A DNA stretch of 23,976 bases from JAFARZ01 sp035651595 (GTDB lineage: Bacteria > Actinomycetota > Actinomycetes > Streptosporangiales > Streptosporangiaceae). The translations under genes were made by a program, and so were the position numbers. Every line of letters starts with the position of its first letter. Within the stretch, counting starts at the first letter, position 1. Location: the NCBI GenBank assembly GCA_035651595.1, contig DASRFJ010000128.1, positions 1-23,976 of the forward strand, read 5' to 3'. Below are positions 1 to 6,935 of the stretch, one piece after another. The notes under the pieces were generated by a model that was not told where the DNA came from, ran no database searches, and was given only the letters and a program-made list of their open reading frames with translations.

Positions 1-1
1 G

Positions 2-343
2 GTGAAGTACATGCACACCGGCCTGTACGGTCCGTCGTGCCCGCCCGCTGTCCGCGAGCGTGTTGACGCCATGATGGCGGCGGCGCCTCCCGCGGGCGCG
101 GCCGCGGCGCTGCGCGGCCGGGCGGAACGGCCGGACTACCGCCCCCTGCTGGCTGGCCTCGACATCCCCGCGTTCGTCTGCGCGGGCACGGCGGATCCAT
201 GGTCCACCCCGGGGGTGACCGCCGAGATCGTCGCCTGCCTTGAGCACCCCGAACTGACGGTCTTCGATGGCGTTGGCCATCTCCCCAATCTGGAGGCCGA
301 AGCCGGGTTCAACCAGGTCCTGGACGATTTCCTGCGCCGTCAT
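2..343 (+). CDS. alpha/beta-hydrolase, C-terminal part (cut by window start; true stop unclear)
   Basis: This is the C-terminal half of an alpha/beta-hydrolase-fold enzyme; the nucleophile elbow lies outside the window. Seen: a cap-like segment, then LLAGLDIPAFVCAGTADPWS with the likely triad Asp at residue 65 of the visible part, and FDGVGHLPNLE with the likely triad His at residue 93. The recognisable fold ends at about DDFLRRH (residue 114, near base 343). The same frame has no stop until 1013-1015 and would run through a hairpin element, an antisense ORF and the methyltransferase start, so the extension is not credible as protein. Frame 1 has a TGA at 373-375, and a one-base slip there would end the protein sensibly. 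Substrate cannot be inferred. It may be unrelated to the minus-strand catabolic operon. Confidence 0.7.
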
Positions 344-442
344 GCACCAGGAGGAGTCCCCCAGAAAGATCCTGATGGCTTATTCCGGGGCGTGCCCGTC
401 GCTGGGCGCCCGGTGGGTCAGCGGCAGGCTCGATGGGCCTCG

Positions 443-525
443 GTTAACGTGGCGGATTTCCCCTTCGTGGTAACGCGGCCCCCACGCACGGGGGTCGATC
501 CTCCACGAAGGGGTAACCTTCCACG
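443..525 (+). repeat. 83-bp structured repeat, copy A (long imperfect hairpin)
   Basis: This intergenic element aligns without gaps, at about 60 of 83 identical bases, to the reverse complement of 13474-13556. It folds as one long imperfect stem. Arms 460-470 (CCCCTTCGTGG) and 503-513 (CCACGAAGGGG) pair perfectly over 11 bp. An inner stem pairs 479-483 (CCCCC) with 490-494 (GGGGG). An outer helix pairs 447-452 (ACGTGG) with 521-526 (CCACGT). It sits between the hydrolase 3' end and the stop of the small minus-strand ORF (552), a convergent 3' position. No T-tract follows, so it is not a classical intrinsic terminator. It could be a REP/MITE-like repeat or a structured RNA 3' element. Confidence 0.7.
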
Positions 526-551
526 TCGCTGGCGGGACTGCCGGTGCGCTC

Positions 552-713
552 CTATCCCAGCAGCCGCATGCCGCACTCCAGCCACAGGCGGCGCGCGGCC
601 AGGCCCGGCAGCCTGCCGACGACCGGCACGTGCGCGCGCGCAAATTCGCCAGCAGGGTCCAGAAAGGTCCACGTCCGCGCCTGGCCGGTCGCGGATCGCG
701 GTTCCACTTCCAC
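552..713 (-). CDS. small hypothetical protein, 53 aa
   Basis: A GTG-initiated ORF of 53 codons ends at a TAG (552-554). It is proposed because its codons end in G or C about 83% of the time and the translation looks protein-like: VEVEPRSATGQ, then TWTFLDPAGEFARAH, VVGRLPGLAARRLW and LECGMRLLG. The overlapping longer frames give low-complexity Arg/Ala/Pro-rich products. It has a mixed charged N-terminus and an amphipathic Leu/Arg-rich C-terminus, with no signal peptide and no motif I recognise. A GGGA stretch about 9 nt upstream is a weak ribosome site. It is divergent from the methyltransferase with a 73-bp gap to 787, so the two could share a promoter region. Function unknown; it may also be a relic of a larger gene. 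Confidence 0.4.
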   Translation of the reverse strand: MEVEPRSATGQARTWTFLDPAGEFARAHVPVVGRLPGLAARRLWLECGMRLLG

Positions 714-786
714 GGACGCTTCCCGCCCAGAGCAGCTGCGCTTGTGGGATCATCTGTGGAGCGGACCTTTGGCAGATCGGGCATGG

Positions 787-1590
787 ATGGCCGGACGGCA
801 GCGGCAGGACAACGAAGTACCGTCGGAGATCCGCGCCGACATCCCGCACCCTGCCCGCGTTTACGACTACTACCTCGGCGGCAAGGATAACTTCGCGGCG
901 GATCGGGACGCCGCCGAGTGGGCGCTGCGGCTGCTGCCTCAGCTGCGGGATTACGCGCGCGGCAACCGGATGTTCCTGGTCCGTGCCACCCGCTTCCTGC
1001 GCGACGCGGGCGTAACGCAATTCCTCGACATCGGTTCCGGCTTCCCCACCAGCCCGAACGTGCACGAGATCGCCCAGGAGGCCGACCCGTCCAACCGGGT
1101 CGTCTACGTCGACAACGACCCCATGGTCTTCCGGCACGCCGAGGCGCTTATGGCCAAGGGTGCCGCTACCGGAGTCGTCTGCGCCGACCTGCGCGATGAA
1201 CAGACCGTCCTCGGCGAAGCGAGCAAGCTGCTCGACTTCACCCAGCCGGTTGCGCTGATGTTCGTGGCCAGCCTGCACCACATACCCGATGAGGACGATC
1301 CTGCGGGCATCGTCGCGCGTTACCTGCCGCATGTCGCCGCGGGCAGCTACCTTGTCCTGTCGCACTACACCGATGAGTTCGCCCCGGAACGCGTACGCGC
1401 GCACGAGGCGGAAGCCCGCCGCAAAGGCTCCTCGGTCACCGGCCGCAGCAAGGAAGCGATCACCGCCCTGTTCAACGGCCGCGAACTGCTCGACCCGGGG
1501 TTGGTCCTGGTCAACTACTGGCGTCCCACCATAGGCCCTGGACCGAACGCCGGCCGGGCATGGGCCTATGGCGGCGTGGCCCGGGTCTGA
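787..1590 (+). CDS. SAM-dependent methyltransferase (Methyltransf_19 / DUF574 family)
   Basis: Predicted S-adenosylmethionine-dependent methyltransferase of the actinobacterial Methyltransf_19 (PF04672, formerly DUF574) type, 267 aa, the usual length. Seen: the family N-terminal signature IPHPARVYDYYLGGKDNFAA (residues about 19-38), SAM motif I FLDIGSGFPTS (79-89), the acidic motif II strand VVYVDNDPMV (105-114), and a later strand ending in FVASLHHIPDEDDP. Substrates of this family are mostly unknown. Start: ATG 787 leaves about 20 residues before the signature. A TTG at 769 has a better placed GGAG (758-761) and would add six residues. The gene is monocistronic here. Its 3' end overlaps the convergent FAD hydroxylase by 25 bp, leaving no room for a terminator between them. 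Confidence 0.88.
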   Translation: MAGRQRQDNEVPSEIRADIPHPARVYDYYLGGKDNFAADRDAAEWALRLLPQLRDYARGNRMFLVRATRFLRDAGVTQFLDIGSGFPTSPNVHEIAQEADPSNRVVYVDNDPMVFRHAEALMAKGAATGVVCADLRDEQTVLGEASKLLDFTQPVALMFVASLHHIPDEDDPAGIVARYLPHVAAGSYLVLSHYTDEFAPERVRAHEAEARRKGSSVTGRSKEAITALFNGRELLDPGLVLVNYWRPTIGPGPNAGRAWAYGGVARV

Positions 1591-3161
1591 CCCGGCGCCA
1601 GACCCGGGTGGGATCCCAGGTTCGTCAGTGCCTGGCTGAGTTCCCGCTGTGTCGTGAGCGCTGCGACATACCTGTCTGGCCGCAGCACGGCGACGTCGCG
1701 GCTCCTGGCCGCGAACCAGCCGCGCAGGATGTTGTCGGCGTCCTCGATGACGCACAGGCCCGGGCGTGTGCTGGCGCGGCGGGCATCATCCGCGCGTGAT
1801 TCGAGGATCGTCACCACCCGGGCGCCGAGCCGTTCGACCAGCGCACGCCCTGCGGTGTCGGCGCGGGCGAGCGGATCGCAGCCGTAGCCGACGACCGCGA
1901 ACCAGTTCCCCAGCGCCTCGTCGAGCCTCATCCGCTTGCCGCCCGGCGCCTCGACCATCGGCTGGATGAACATGGCGCCAGCGTCGGGACCGGTGAAGAA
2001 ACCGTCGCGGTACCGAGGGCGGGGCTTGAACCGCATCTGGGTGATCCAGTCCGCCGCGCCCGGCACCAGGCAGGCGCCCCGCAGCAGCAGGTCGCGGGCC
2101 AGCGCGACCGGCCGGCGTGCCGGGCTGAGGACCCGGCTGAGCATGACGGACAGGTCGATCATGGCCTTCGCGTGCGGCCTGCGTTCCTGGTCGTAGCTGG
2201 CCAGCAGGCCATGACCGGCCTCGCCGCGGACGATCGCGGCCAGCTTCCAGGCCAGGTTCGCGGCGTCCCGGATACCGGTGTTCATGCCCTGCCCGGCCCA
2301 CGGCGGCATCAGGTGGGCCGCGTCCCCGGCCAGGGCCACCCGGCCGGCAACGAAGGTGCGCGCGAGGCGGGCGTGGTGGGTGTAGACGCGGGACCGGACC
2401 GCGCCGGCCGAGGCCGGGTCGGGCAGGTGATAGCCGAGCAGCTCCGATACCGTGGCGGGCGACTCGCCGTTCTCGCCAGGGTGCAGCATGAACTCCCAGC
2501 GGCGATGTCCGTAGGGCAGGCGCGCGCTCACGTACGGCCGCCGCGGATCGCAGTGCAAGCCGGTCCATGGCGCGTCCACCGGGTCGGCGGCGCAGTCGAC
2601 GACGACCCATTGCCGCGGCTGGGTGTCGCCGTCGAGGCTGATGCCTAGCTGGCGGCGGATGCCGCTGCGCCCGCCGTCCGCGGCTATCACGTACTTGGCC
2701 CGGACCGGATCGCGTCCCGCCAGGTGCAGCGTGACGCCGTCCTCGTCCTGGTCAAGGCCGGTGACCTCGGTACCGAACCACGTCTGGACATGCGGGAACC
2801 GGCCGAGCCCGCGGCGGAGCGCGGCCTCGGCGAGCGGCTGCAGGAAGATGTTCCGCTTGTACCAGCCGAACTCGCGGACGGTCGGCTGCACGCTGGCGAA
2901 GCAGCGTCCGGACGCATCGAAGAACTTCAGCGGGACGTTCTGGATCGCGTCGGCCATGACCTCGGCGGCCAGCCCTGCCGTCTGCAGCACCCGCACGCTC
3001 TCGTCGTCGATGCCGATCGCACGCGGGTAGTCCACGATGCCGGAGTCCCGGTCGATGACCAGCGTTTCCACTCCGTAGCAGCCGAGCAGGTTGGCCGCGG
3101 TGGCTCCGGCCGGCCCGGCGCCGATGACGACGATCGGGACCTCGATGTCCGGCTTGCTCAC
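1566..3161 (-). CDS. MhpA-like FAD-dependent aromatic hydroxylase
   Basis: Predicted class A flavoprotein monooxygenase (PF01494), 531 aa, closest in motif pattern to 3-(3-hydroxyphenyl)propionate hydroxylase (MhpA, about 550 aa). Such enzymes use NAD(P)H and O2 to hydroxylate a phenolic ring ortho to an existing hydroxyl. Seen: the dinucleotide fold VVIGAGPAGATAANLLG (11-27), the DG motif IAADGGRSGIRRQLG (159-173), and the GD motif VALAGDAAHLMPPWAGQGMN (275-294) followed by TGIRDAANLAWKL. Start: GTG 3161 overlaps the hydrolase TGA in a GTGA, so translation is coupled. An upstream extension would lie inside the hydrolase gene. Last gene of the catabolic operon; expected to make the catechol-type substrate for the ring-cleaving enzyme. 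The exact phenol is not known. Confidence 0.88.
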   Translation of the reverse strand: MSKPDIEVPIVVIGAGPAGATAANLLGCYGVETLVIDRDSGIVDYPRAIGIDDESVRVLQTAGLAAEVMADAIQNVPLKFFDASGRCFASVQPTVREFGWYKRNIFLQPLAEAALRRGLGRFPHVQTWFGTEVTGLDQDEDGVTLHLAGRDPVRAKYVIAADGGRSGIRRQLGISLDGDTQPRQWVVVDCAADPVDAPWTGLHCDPRRPYVSARLPYGHRRWEFMLHPGENGESPATVSELLGYHLPDPASAGAVRSRVYTHHARLARTFVAGRVALAGDAAHLMPPWAGQGMNTGIRDAANLAWKLAAIVRGEAGHGLLASYDQERRPHAKAMIDLSVMLSRVLSPARRPVALARDLLLRGACLVPGAADWITQMRFKPRPRYRDGFFTGPDAGAMFIQPMVEAPGGKRMRLDEALGNWFAVVGYGCDPLARADTAGRALVERLGARVVTILESRADDARRASTRPGLCVIEDADNILRGWFAARSRDVAVLRPDRYVAALTTQRELSQALTNLGSHPGLAPGQTRATPP

Positions 3162-4006
3162 CCCTGGACCCGGTCGAGGAACTCGCGGAGGGCAAGCATG
3201 AAAAACCCCGGGTTGTCGTCGTGGGCGTAGTGCCCCGCTCCGGGCACCTCGGCCCATCGCAGCCGGGGCTGTCGTGCGGCCATCTGCTCGCAGGTGGCGA
3301 CCGGGAGGAAATCGGTATGCTCGCCGCGCAGCACCAGCGCCGGGCACCGCAGCGCGTTGACGCACGCCCAGAGGTCGATCTGGCCTGCCGGGTCACCGCT
3401 GAGCCTGGCCTGCGCGATGCCTGCCATGTCCAGCGTCCAGTGCCAGCGGCCGTCCGTCCCCTGCCGGATCGTATGGTCGATCCGCGACGCCAGCGCGGCG
3501 CCGGAGATCCCCGGACGAAGCCGGCGCCAGTACTCCGTGGCCGCGTCGAGGCTGTCGAAGTCCGGTGGTGCCGCCGCCATCTCCCGCAGCACCCGCTCCG
3601 CCCCCGGCGTGCTGGTGGACGAGCCGGGTCCGATGTCCTCGGCGAGCAGGCCGGTCACCTGGTCCGGGTGGGCGGCGGCGTACACGTAGCCGACGGCACC
3701 GCCCATGGAATGGCCGACGAGAGCGAACCTGGCGAGGCCGAGCTGGGTCACCAGCTCTTCGAGATCGGCGACGTAGGTGCGGATGTAGTAGTCGCGATCC
3801 GGGTCCCACGCGCTGCCGCCGCGGCCGCGGAAGTCGGGTGCGACGACGCGAAAGCGGGCGGTCAGCTCACTGGCGAACGGCGTCCACGTGCCCGCGTAGC
3901 TGCGCAGGCCGTGCAGCATCAGCACCGCGGGAAGGGCCGGATCACCCCAGGTCAGGTACCGTGCGCGCAGTCCGCCGAGCTTGGTGACATGCTCGGTCGC
4001 GGTCAT
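3158..4006 (-). CDS. alpha/beta-hydrolase (MhpC-like C-C bond hydrolase candidate)
   Basis: Cytoplasmic alpha/beta-hydrolase of 282 aa. Seen: oxyanion-hole region VLMLHGLRS (28-36), nucleophile elbow LVGHSMGGAVGYVYA with Ser100, acid LRGEHTDFLP with Asp232, and base VPGAGHYAHDDNP with His259, a complete Ser-Asp-His triad. The length and early HGL(R)S suit meta-cleavage-product hydrolases such as MhpC, but epoxide, lactone or ester hydrolases share these motifs. The inferred role, hydrolysis of a ring-opened aromatic acid, rests on the neighbouring VOC dioxygenase-like and MhpA-like genes. Start ATG 4006 overlaps the upstream stop (ATGA, 4003-4006), and its own stop overlaps the next start (GTGA, 3158-3161), so it is coupled on both sides. 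Confidence 0.85.
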   Translation of the reverse strand: MTATEHVTKLGGLRARYLTWGDPALPAVLMLHGLRSYAGTWTPFASELTARFRVVAPDFRGRGGSAWDPDRDYYIRTYVADLEELVTQLGLARFALVGHSMGGAVGYVYAAAHPDQVTGLLAEDIGPGSSTSTPGAERVLREMAAAPPDFDSLDAATEYWRRLRPGISGAALASRIDHTIRQGTDGRWHWTLDMAGIAQARLSGDPAGQIDLWACVNALRCPALVLRGEHTDFLPVATCEQMAARQPRLRWAEVPGAGHYAHDDNPGFFMLALREFLDRVQG

Positions 4007-4602
4007 CGGAGCCCGTCGGCGCCGGTGATGTCCGGCGCCGCCAGGCCGCCGAGCCGTGCCCTGAGCCTGCCGCGGGTGGCGAAGGCGAACGCGACGACCA
4101 CCTCGTCGCCGCGCGGCGCGTCGCCGAAGCTCACCGACACGGTGTCGTAGTGGGACCGGACGTACAGCGCATCCTTGTGCGCGAGCGGGATGTCGATGAC
4201 CGCGCCGGGACCGGCCACCTTCCCGGTGGACGGCACCCACGCCTTCCCGCCGCCGAGGCTCTCCCGTACCGGGTCGGCGAACACCTGAGTGAGGAACGCG
4301 TTGCCGTGCTCGTAATCGCCGAGCGCGCCGACCACGCAGGCCTTTCCGTAGCTCTGGATGGGTACGTCGCCGGCGGCGGCCACGGCACGGCGGCCGAACT
4401 CCCCGCCGAGCATGCCGGACTTGGCGACGATGGCGCGCAGATCCTCGCTGAACGTCCCGGCGTACGGGTTGTGCACGGCGGCGGCTATGACGATCTTGCG
4501 TACCGGGTCCCCGTCCGGCTGTCCTGACTCGGTGGCGTGCGTGTCCTCGACGAACGTGAACCACTTCCGCACGTGATACGGACCGAAGTTCGCTGCTGGC
4601 AC
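4003..4602 (-). CDS. amino acid synthesis family protein (AA_synth, PF06684)
   Basis: A 199-aa protein matching the AA_synth family (PF06684, formerly DUF1185). Seen: RKWFTFVEDTH near the N-terminus, VHNPYAGTFSEDL (about 44-56), IQSYGKACVVGALGDYEHGN (about 82-101), ESLGGGKAWVPS, the highly family-like IDIPLAHKDALYVRSHYD, and a final DEVVVAFAFATRGR strand. Biochemical role is not established despite the family name, and members often sit in catabolic clusters. Start GTG 4602 is chosen because AAGGAG lies about 9 nt upstream, formed partly by the stop of the preceding VOC gene (TAAGGAG). The 13-nt gap upstream and ATGA overlap downstream place it firmly in the operon. It may handle a small product or intermediate of the pathway; this is inference. 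Confidence 0.82.
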   Translation of the reverse strand: MPAANFGPYHVRKWFTFVEDTHATESGQPDGDPVRKIVIAAAVHNPYAGTFSEDLRAIVAKSGMLGGEFGRRAVAAAGDVPIQSYGKACVVGALGDYEHGNAFLTQVFADPVRESLGGGKAWVPSTGKVAGPGAVIDIPLAHKDALYVRSHYDTVSVSFGDAPRGDEVVVAFAFATRGRLRARLGGLAAPDITGADGLR

Positions 4603-4615
4603 GAGTGCTGGCTCC

Positions 4616-5083
4616 TTAGCTGTAGAGCGGCTCGAGGTCGACCGGGTCGCTGGGCGCGTTGTGCTCGCCGAGCACCCGCTGGGCTTCCTCGTCGTCCGTG
4701 ATCAGCTCGCTGAAGAACTCGAAGCGGTTCCCGTCGGGGTCGAGGAAGTAGACGCCGTACCCGATCTTGTGGTCGGTGGTCTTCACGACGGTGACGCCCT
4801 TGTCCAGCAGCATCGCATAAAGCCTGCGCAGCTCGTCGACGTCGCCGTCGATTTCCAGGCCGTAGTGCTGCAGGCCGATGCCGCCAGGTTCGGCGCCGGG
4901 GTCGGCCTTGATCAGGGCGAGGTCGTGGTGCTTGCGGCCGAACGACAGGAACACCCAGTGCGGGCCACGGGCGGTGATTTTCATGTCCAGGACGTCCGCG
5001 AACCACGTCGCGGATACTTCCGGGTCCCGGACCAGCAGCGACAGGTGGGTCCGGATGATCACGGGCTTGACATTGCCTGACAT
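4616..5083 (-). CDS. VOC-superfamily enzyme, extradiol dioxygenase-like
   Basis: Vicinal-oxygen-chelate fold protein of 155 aa with the two beta-alpha-beta-beta-beta halves expected of glyoxalase/extradiol dioxygenase relatives. Candidate metal ligands are in the classic places: His13 (IRTHLSLLV), His73 (LQHYGLEI) and Glu122 (DPDGNRFEFF), a 2-His-1-carboxylate facial triad. This suits Fe(II) or Mn(II) and meta-cleavage of a catechol-type ring. At 155 aa it is a single-module enzyme, so glyoxalase, epimerase or resistance-type activity cannot be excluded. ATG 5083 has AAGGAG about 8 nt upstream. Its neighbours, an MhpA-like hydroxylase and an MhpC-like hydrolase, favour ring cleavage. Confidence 0.85.
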   Translation of the reverse strand: MSGNVKPVIIRTHLSLLVRDPEVSATWFADVLDMKITARGPHWVFLSFGRKHHDLALIKADPGAEPGGIGLQHYGLEIDGDVDELRRLYAMLLDKGVTVVKTTDHKIGYGVYFLDPDGNRFEFFSELITDDEEAQRVLGEHNAPSDPVDLEPLYS

Positions 5084-5110
5084 AGTCTGGCTCCTTTGCT
5101 CTGCGACTGC

Positions 5111-6133
5111 TCAGTGGCCGGGTGGCGCCGGCGCGATCGCCGGGGTCCACGCCACGTCGGTGATCTCGGGGAACTCACGCCACTGCTTGGCGAAGCTCCG
5201 CCCGCCGTCGGCGGACCGGAACAGGTGGCCGTACTTGGTCCCCGCGAACACCAGGTCCGGGTCGGCGGCGTGCGTGCCGAACGCCCATACCGTCGAGTTC
5301 GCTGGCACGTCGAGGGTGGCCTCGGTCCACGTCCTGGCCAGGTCGTCGGAGCGGAAGATCCGCGTGCGCGTGCCGGGGGTGCCGTCGCCGATGCCGAGCA
5401 GCAGCGCGTCCGATCCGGGCAGCCGGATCACGAGCCGGGTGTAGTAGATGCCCCAGACGGCCCTGGTGTCGGTCCGGGTCCAGGTGACGCCGTCGTCCTG
5501 GCTGACGAACAGCGCGTTCACGACGGCGCAGACGACGGTCTTCGGTGGCCCGTCGAGGATGGTGACGCAGTGGATGTCGGAGTTGGTCACGCCCTCCGGC
5601 AGGCTTTTCGGCGTGCCGTCGGTCCGTTCCCAGGTCGTGCCGCGATCGCGGCTGCGCCACAGGCCGCCTTCCTCGATGCCGAACCACGCGGAGGTGCCGT
5701 CGGCCTGGTCCCACGCGATGGTGAGGATCCGCGGTCTGCTGACGCCCGCGCAGCGTTCCGGTATCTCGGGCGGCAGCCGGTCCCAGGAGATGCCGCCATC
5801 GACGGTGCGGAACACCGCGGCGCGGGACGGCGCACCGGTGCCGGCCAGCATGCTGTCCGGGTCGGCCGGGTCGATGGCGATCGACCATACCTGCATGCCG
5901 TCGAACGGCGAGCTGACCCGGGACCAGGTGACGCCGGCGTCGCCGCTGCGGGCCAGCCCGATGTCCGCGCCCGCGAACACGACGCCCGGGTCCGCCGGGT
6001 GGACGGCGAGGCAGCGGACCACGGCGTCGAACTCGACGTCCTGGCCGAGCGGGATCCGGTACCAGGTGACGCCGTCATCTGAGCTGCGCAGCACCCCTTG
6101 CCCGGCGGTCGCGACGAGAACGGTTCCGTGCAC
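5111..6133 (-). CDS. Asp-box (BNR) beta-propeller protein, sialidase-like fold
   Basis: A 340-aa predicted beta-propeller built from Asp-box (S-x-D-x-G-x-T-W) repeats. Seen in order: SSDDGVTWYRI, SGDAGVTWSRV, TVDGGISWDRL, SRDRGTTWERT, SQDDGVTWTRT, a degenerate SDDLARTWTEA, and SADGGRSFAK. Conserved strands such as VFAGADIGLARS, SMLAGTGAPSRAAVFRT and LVFAGTKYGHLFRS precede the boxes. Related proteins are annotated as sialidase-like, Vps10-like or Ycf48-like. The usual sialidase catalytic Arg triad/Tyr set is not evident, so glycosidase activity should not be assumed. No signal peptide is seen, so it is probably cytoplasmic. Start GTG 6133 has AGGAG 7 nt upstream and begins directly with a propeller strand. 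Its role in the operon is unknown; it could be a scaffold or a lactonase-like enzyme. Confidence 0.82.
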   Translation of the reverse strand: MHGTVLVATAGQGVLRSSDDGVTWYRIPLGQDVEFDAVVRCLAVHPADPGVVFAGADIGLARSGDAGVTWSRVSSPFDGMQVWSIAIDPADPDSMLAGTGAPSRAAVFRTVDGGISWDRLPPEIPERCAGVSRPRILTIAWDQADGTSAWFGIEEGGLWRSRDRGTTWERTDGTPKSLPEGVTNSDIHCVTILDGPPKTVVCAVVNALFVSQDDGVTWTRTDTRAVWGIYYTRLVIRLPGSDALLLGIGDGTPGTRTRIFRSDDLARTWTEATLDVPANSTVWAFGTHAADPDLVFAGTKYGHLFRSADGGRSFAKQWREFPEITDVAWTPAIAPAPPGH

Positions 6134-6152
6134 AGCGCTGCTCCTGGTTCTG

Positions 6153-6935
6153 TCAGAGGAAGATGCCGCGGCTGAGGCCGCCGTCGATGCCGAGCGATTC
6201 ACCGGTGATGCCGCCCGCGCCCGGCGCGGCGAGGAAGCATGCCGCCTGCGCGACCTCGCTCGCGGTCAGCACGCGGCGGATCGGCGTGCGGTCGATGAAA
6301 TCCTGTTCCACTTCGGCGGCGGTGGTGCCCCGGCTGGCCGCGATCCGCTGGTACAGCTCGTGAATATGCTCGGTCTCCACGACGCCGGGATGAAGGGTGT
6401 TCACCGTGATTCCGAACGGCCCTAGCTGATCGGACAGCACCTTGGTCATGTGCACGACGGCGACGTTGCGCATGCCGGACAGGGCATGGCTGGCCCGGCC
6501 GGTCAGCCCGCCGATGTTGACGATCCGGCCGTACCCGTGCCGCTTCATGTGCGGAGCGACCGCCTGGGCACACCTGAAATACCCGATGACCTTCGTGTTC
6601 AGGTCGGCGAGCAGCGCATCCGGGTCGGCGTCCGCCACGTCGTCGCGGACCACCCCGCCGGGCGCGGCGGCACAATTCATCAAGATGGCGAGGTCGCCGT
6701 GGCCGGCGGCCGCCTCGGCGAGCGCGCGCACCGACGCGGTGTCGGTGGTGTCAGCCCGTACCGGGATCACCTTCCCGCCGGTCCGCTCGCTGAGGCCGAC
6801 GGCCGTCGCCGCCAGGACCGGCACCCGGCGCGCCGCGATTACGACCGTGACGCCGCGGCTGGCCAGCTCGGCGGCGATCGCCTTGCCGAGGCCGGCCCCG
6901 CCGCCGGTGACGATCGCCACCTGCCCGGAGGTCAT
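6153..6935 (-). CDS. SDR-family protein lacking the canonical Ser-Tyr-Lys triad
   Basis: Short-chain dehydrogenase/reductase fold, 260 aa. Seen: cofactor motif VTGGGAGLGKAIAAEL (9-24), an acidic ADTTD turn (61-65), NCAA in place of NNAG (87-90), the structural Asn113 (DLNTK), a normal C-terminal strand ITVNTLHPGVVETEH (176-190) and GITGESLGIDGG (242-253). The active site is altered: the usual NISS is NIGG (140-143), and the YxxxK position reads SGMRN (153-157), so catalytic Ser, Tyr and Lys are all replaced. It may therefore be a divergent SDR subclass, a binding subunit or a non-redox enzyme. Start ATG 6935 overlaps the ALDH stop (ATGA); an in-frame ATG at 6950 is less likely. Confidence 0.85.
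   Translation of the reverse strand: MTSGQVAIVTGGGAGLGKAIAAELASRGVTVVIAARRVPVLAATAVGLSERTGGKVIPVRADTTDTASVRALAEAAAGHGDLAILMNCAAAPGGVVRDDVADADPDALLADLNTKVIGYFRCAQAVAPHMKRHGYGRIVNIGGLTGRASHALSGMRNVAVVHMTKVLSDQLGPFGITVNTLHPGVVETEHIHELYQRIAASRGTTAAEVEQDFIDRTPIRRVLTASEVAQAACFLAAPGAGGITGESLGIDGGLSRGIFL

Noticed and set aside
443..525. Reading the copy A hairpin as an intrinsic terminator
   Set aside because: There is no T-tract after the stem on either strand, and a second copy with conserved structure exists, so a repeated element is the better description.
418..1755. Long minus-strand ORF of 445 codons opposite the methyltransferase
   Set aside because: The translation is antisense low-complexity sequence with no motifs, while the plus strand gives a clear SAM methyltransferase. 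It is a GC-bias shadow.
3162..3365. N-terminal extension of the FAD hydroxylase up to 3365
   Set aside because: It would lie entirely inside the hydrolase gene. The GTG at 3161 forms a GTGA overlap and the FAD motif begins about 10 residues later.
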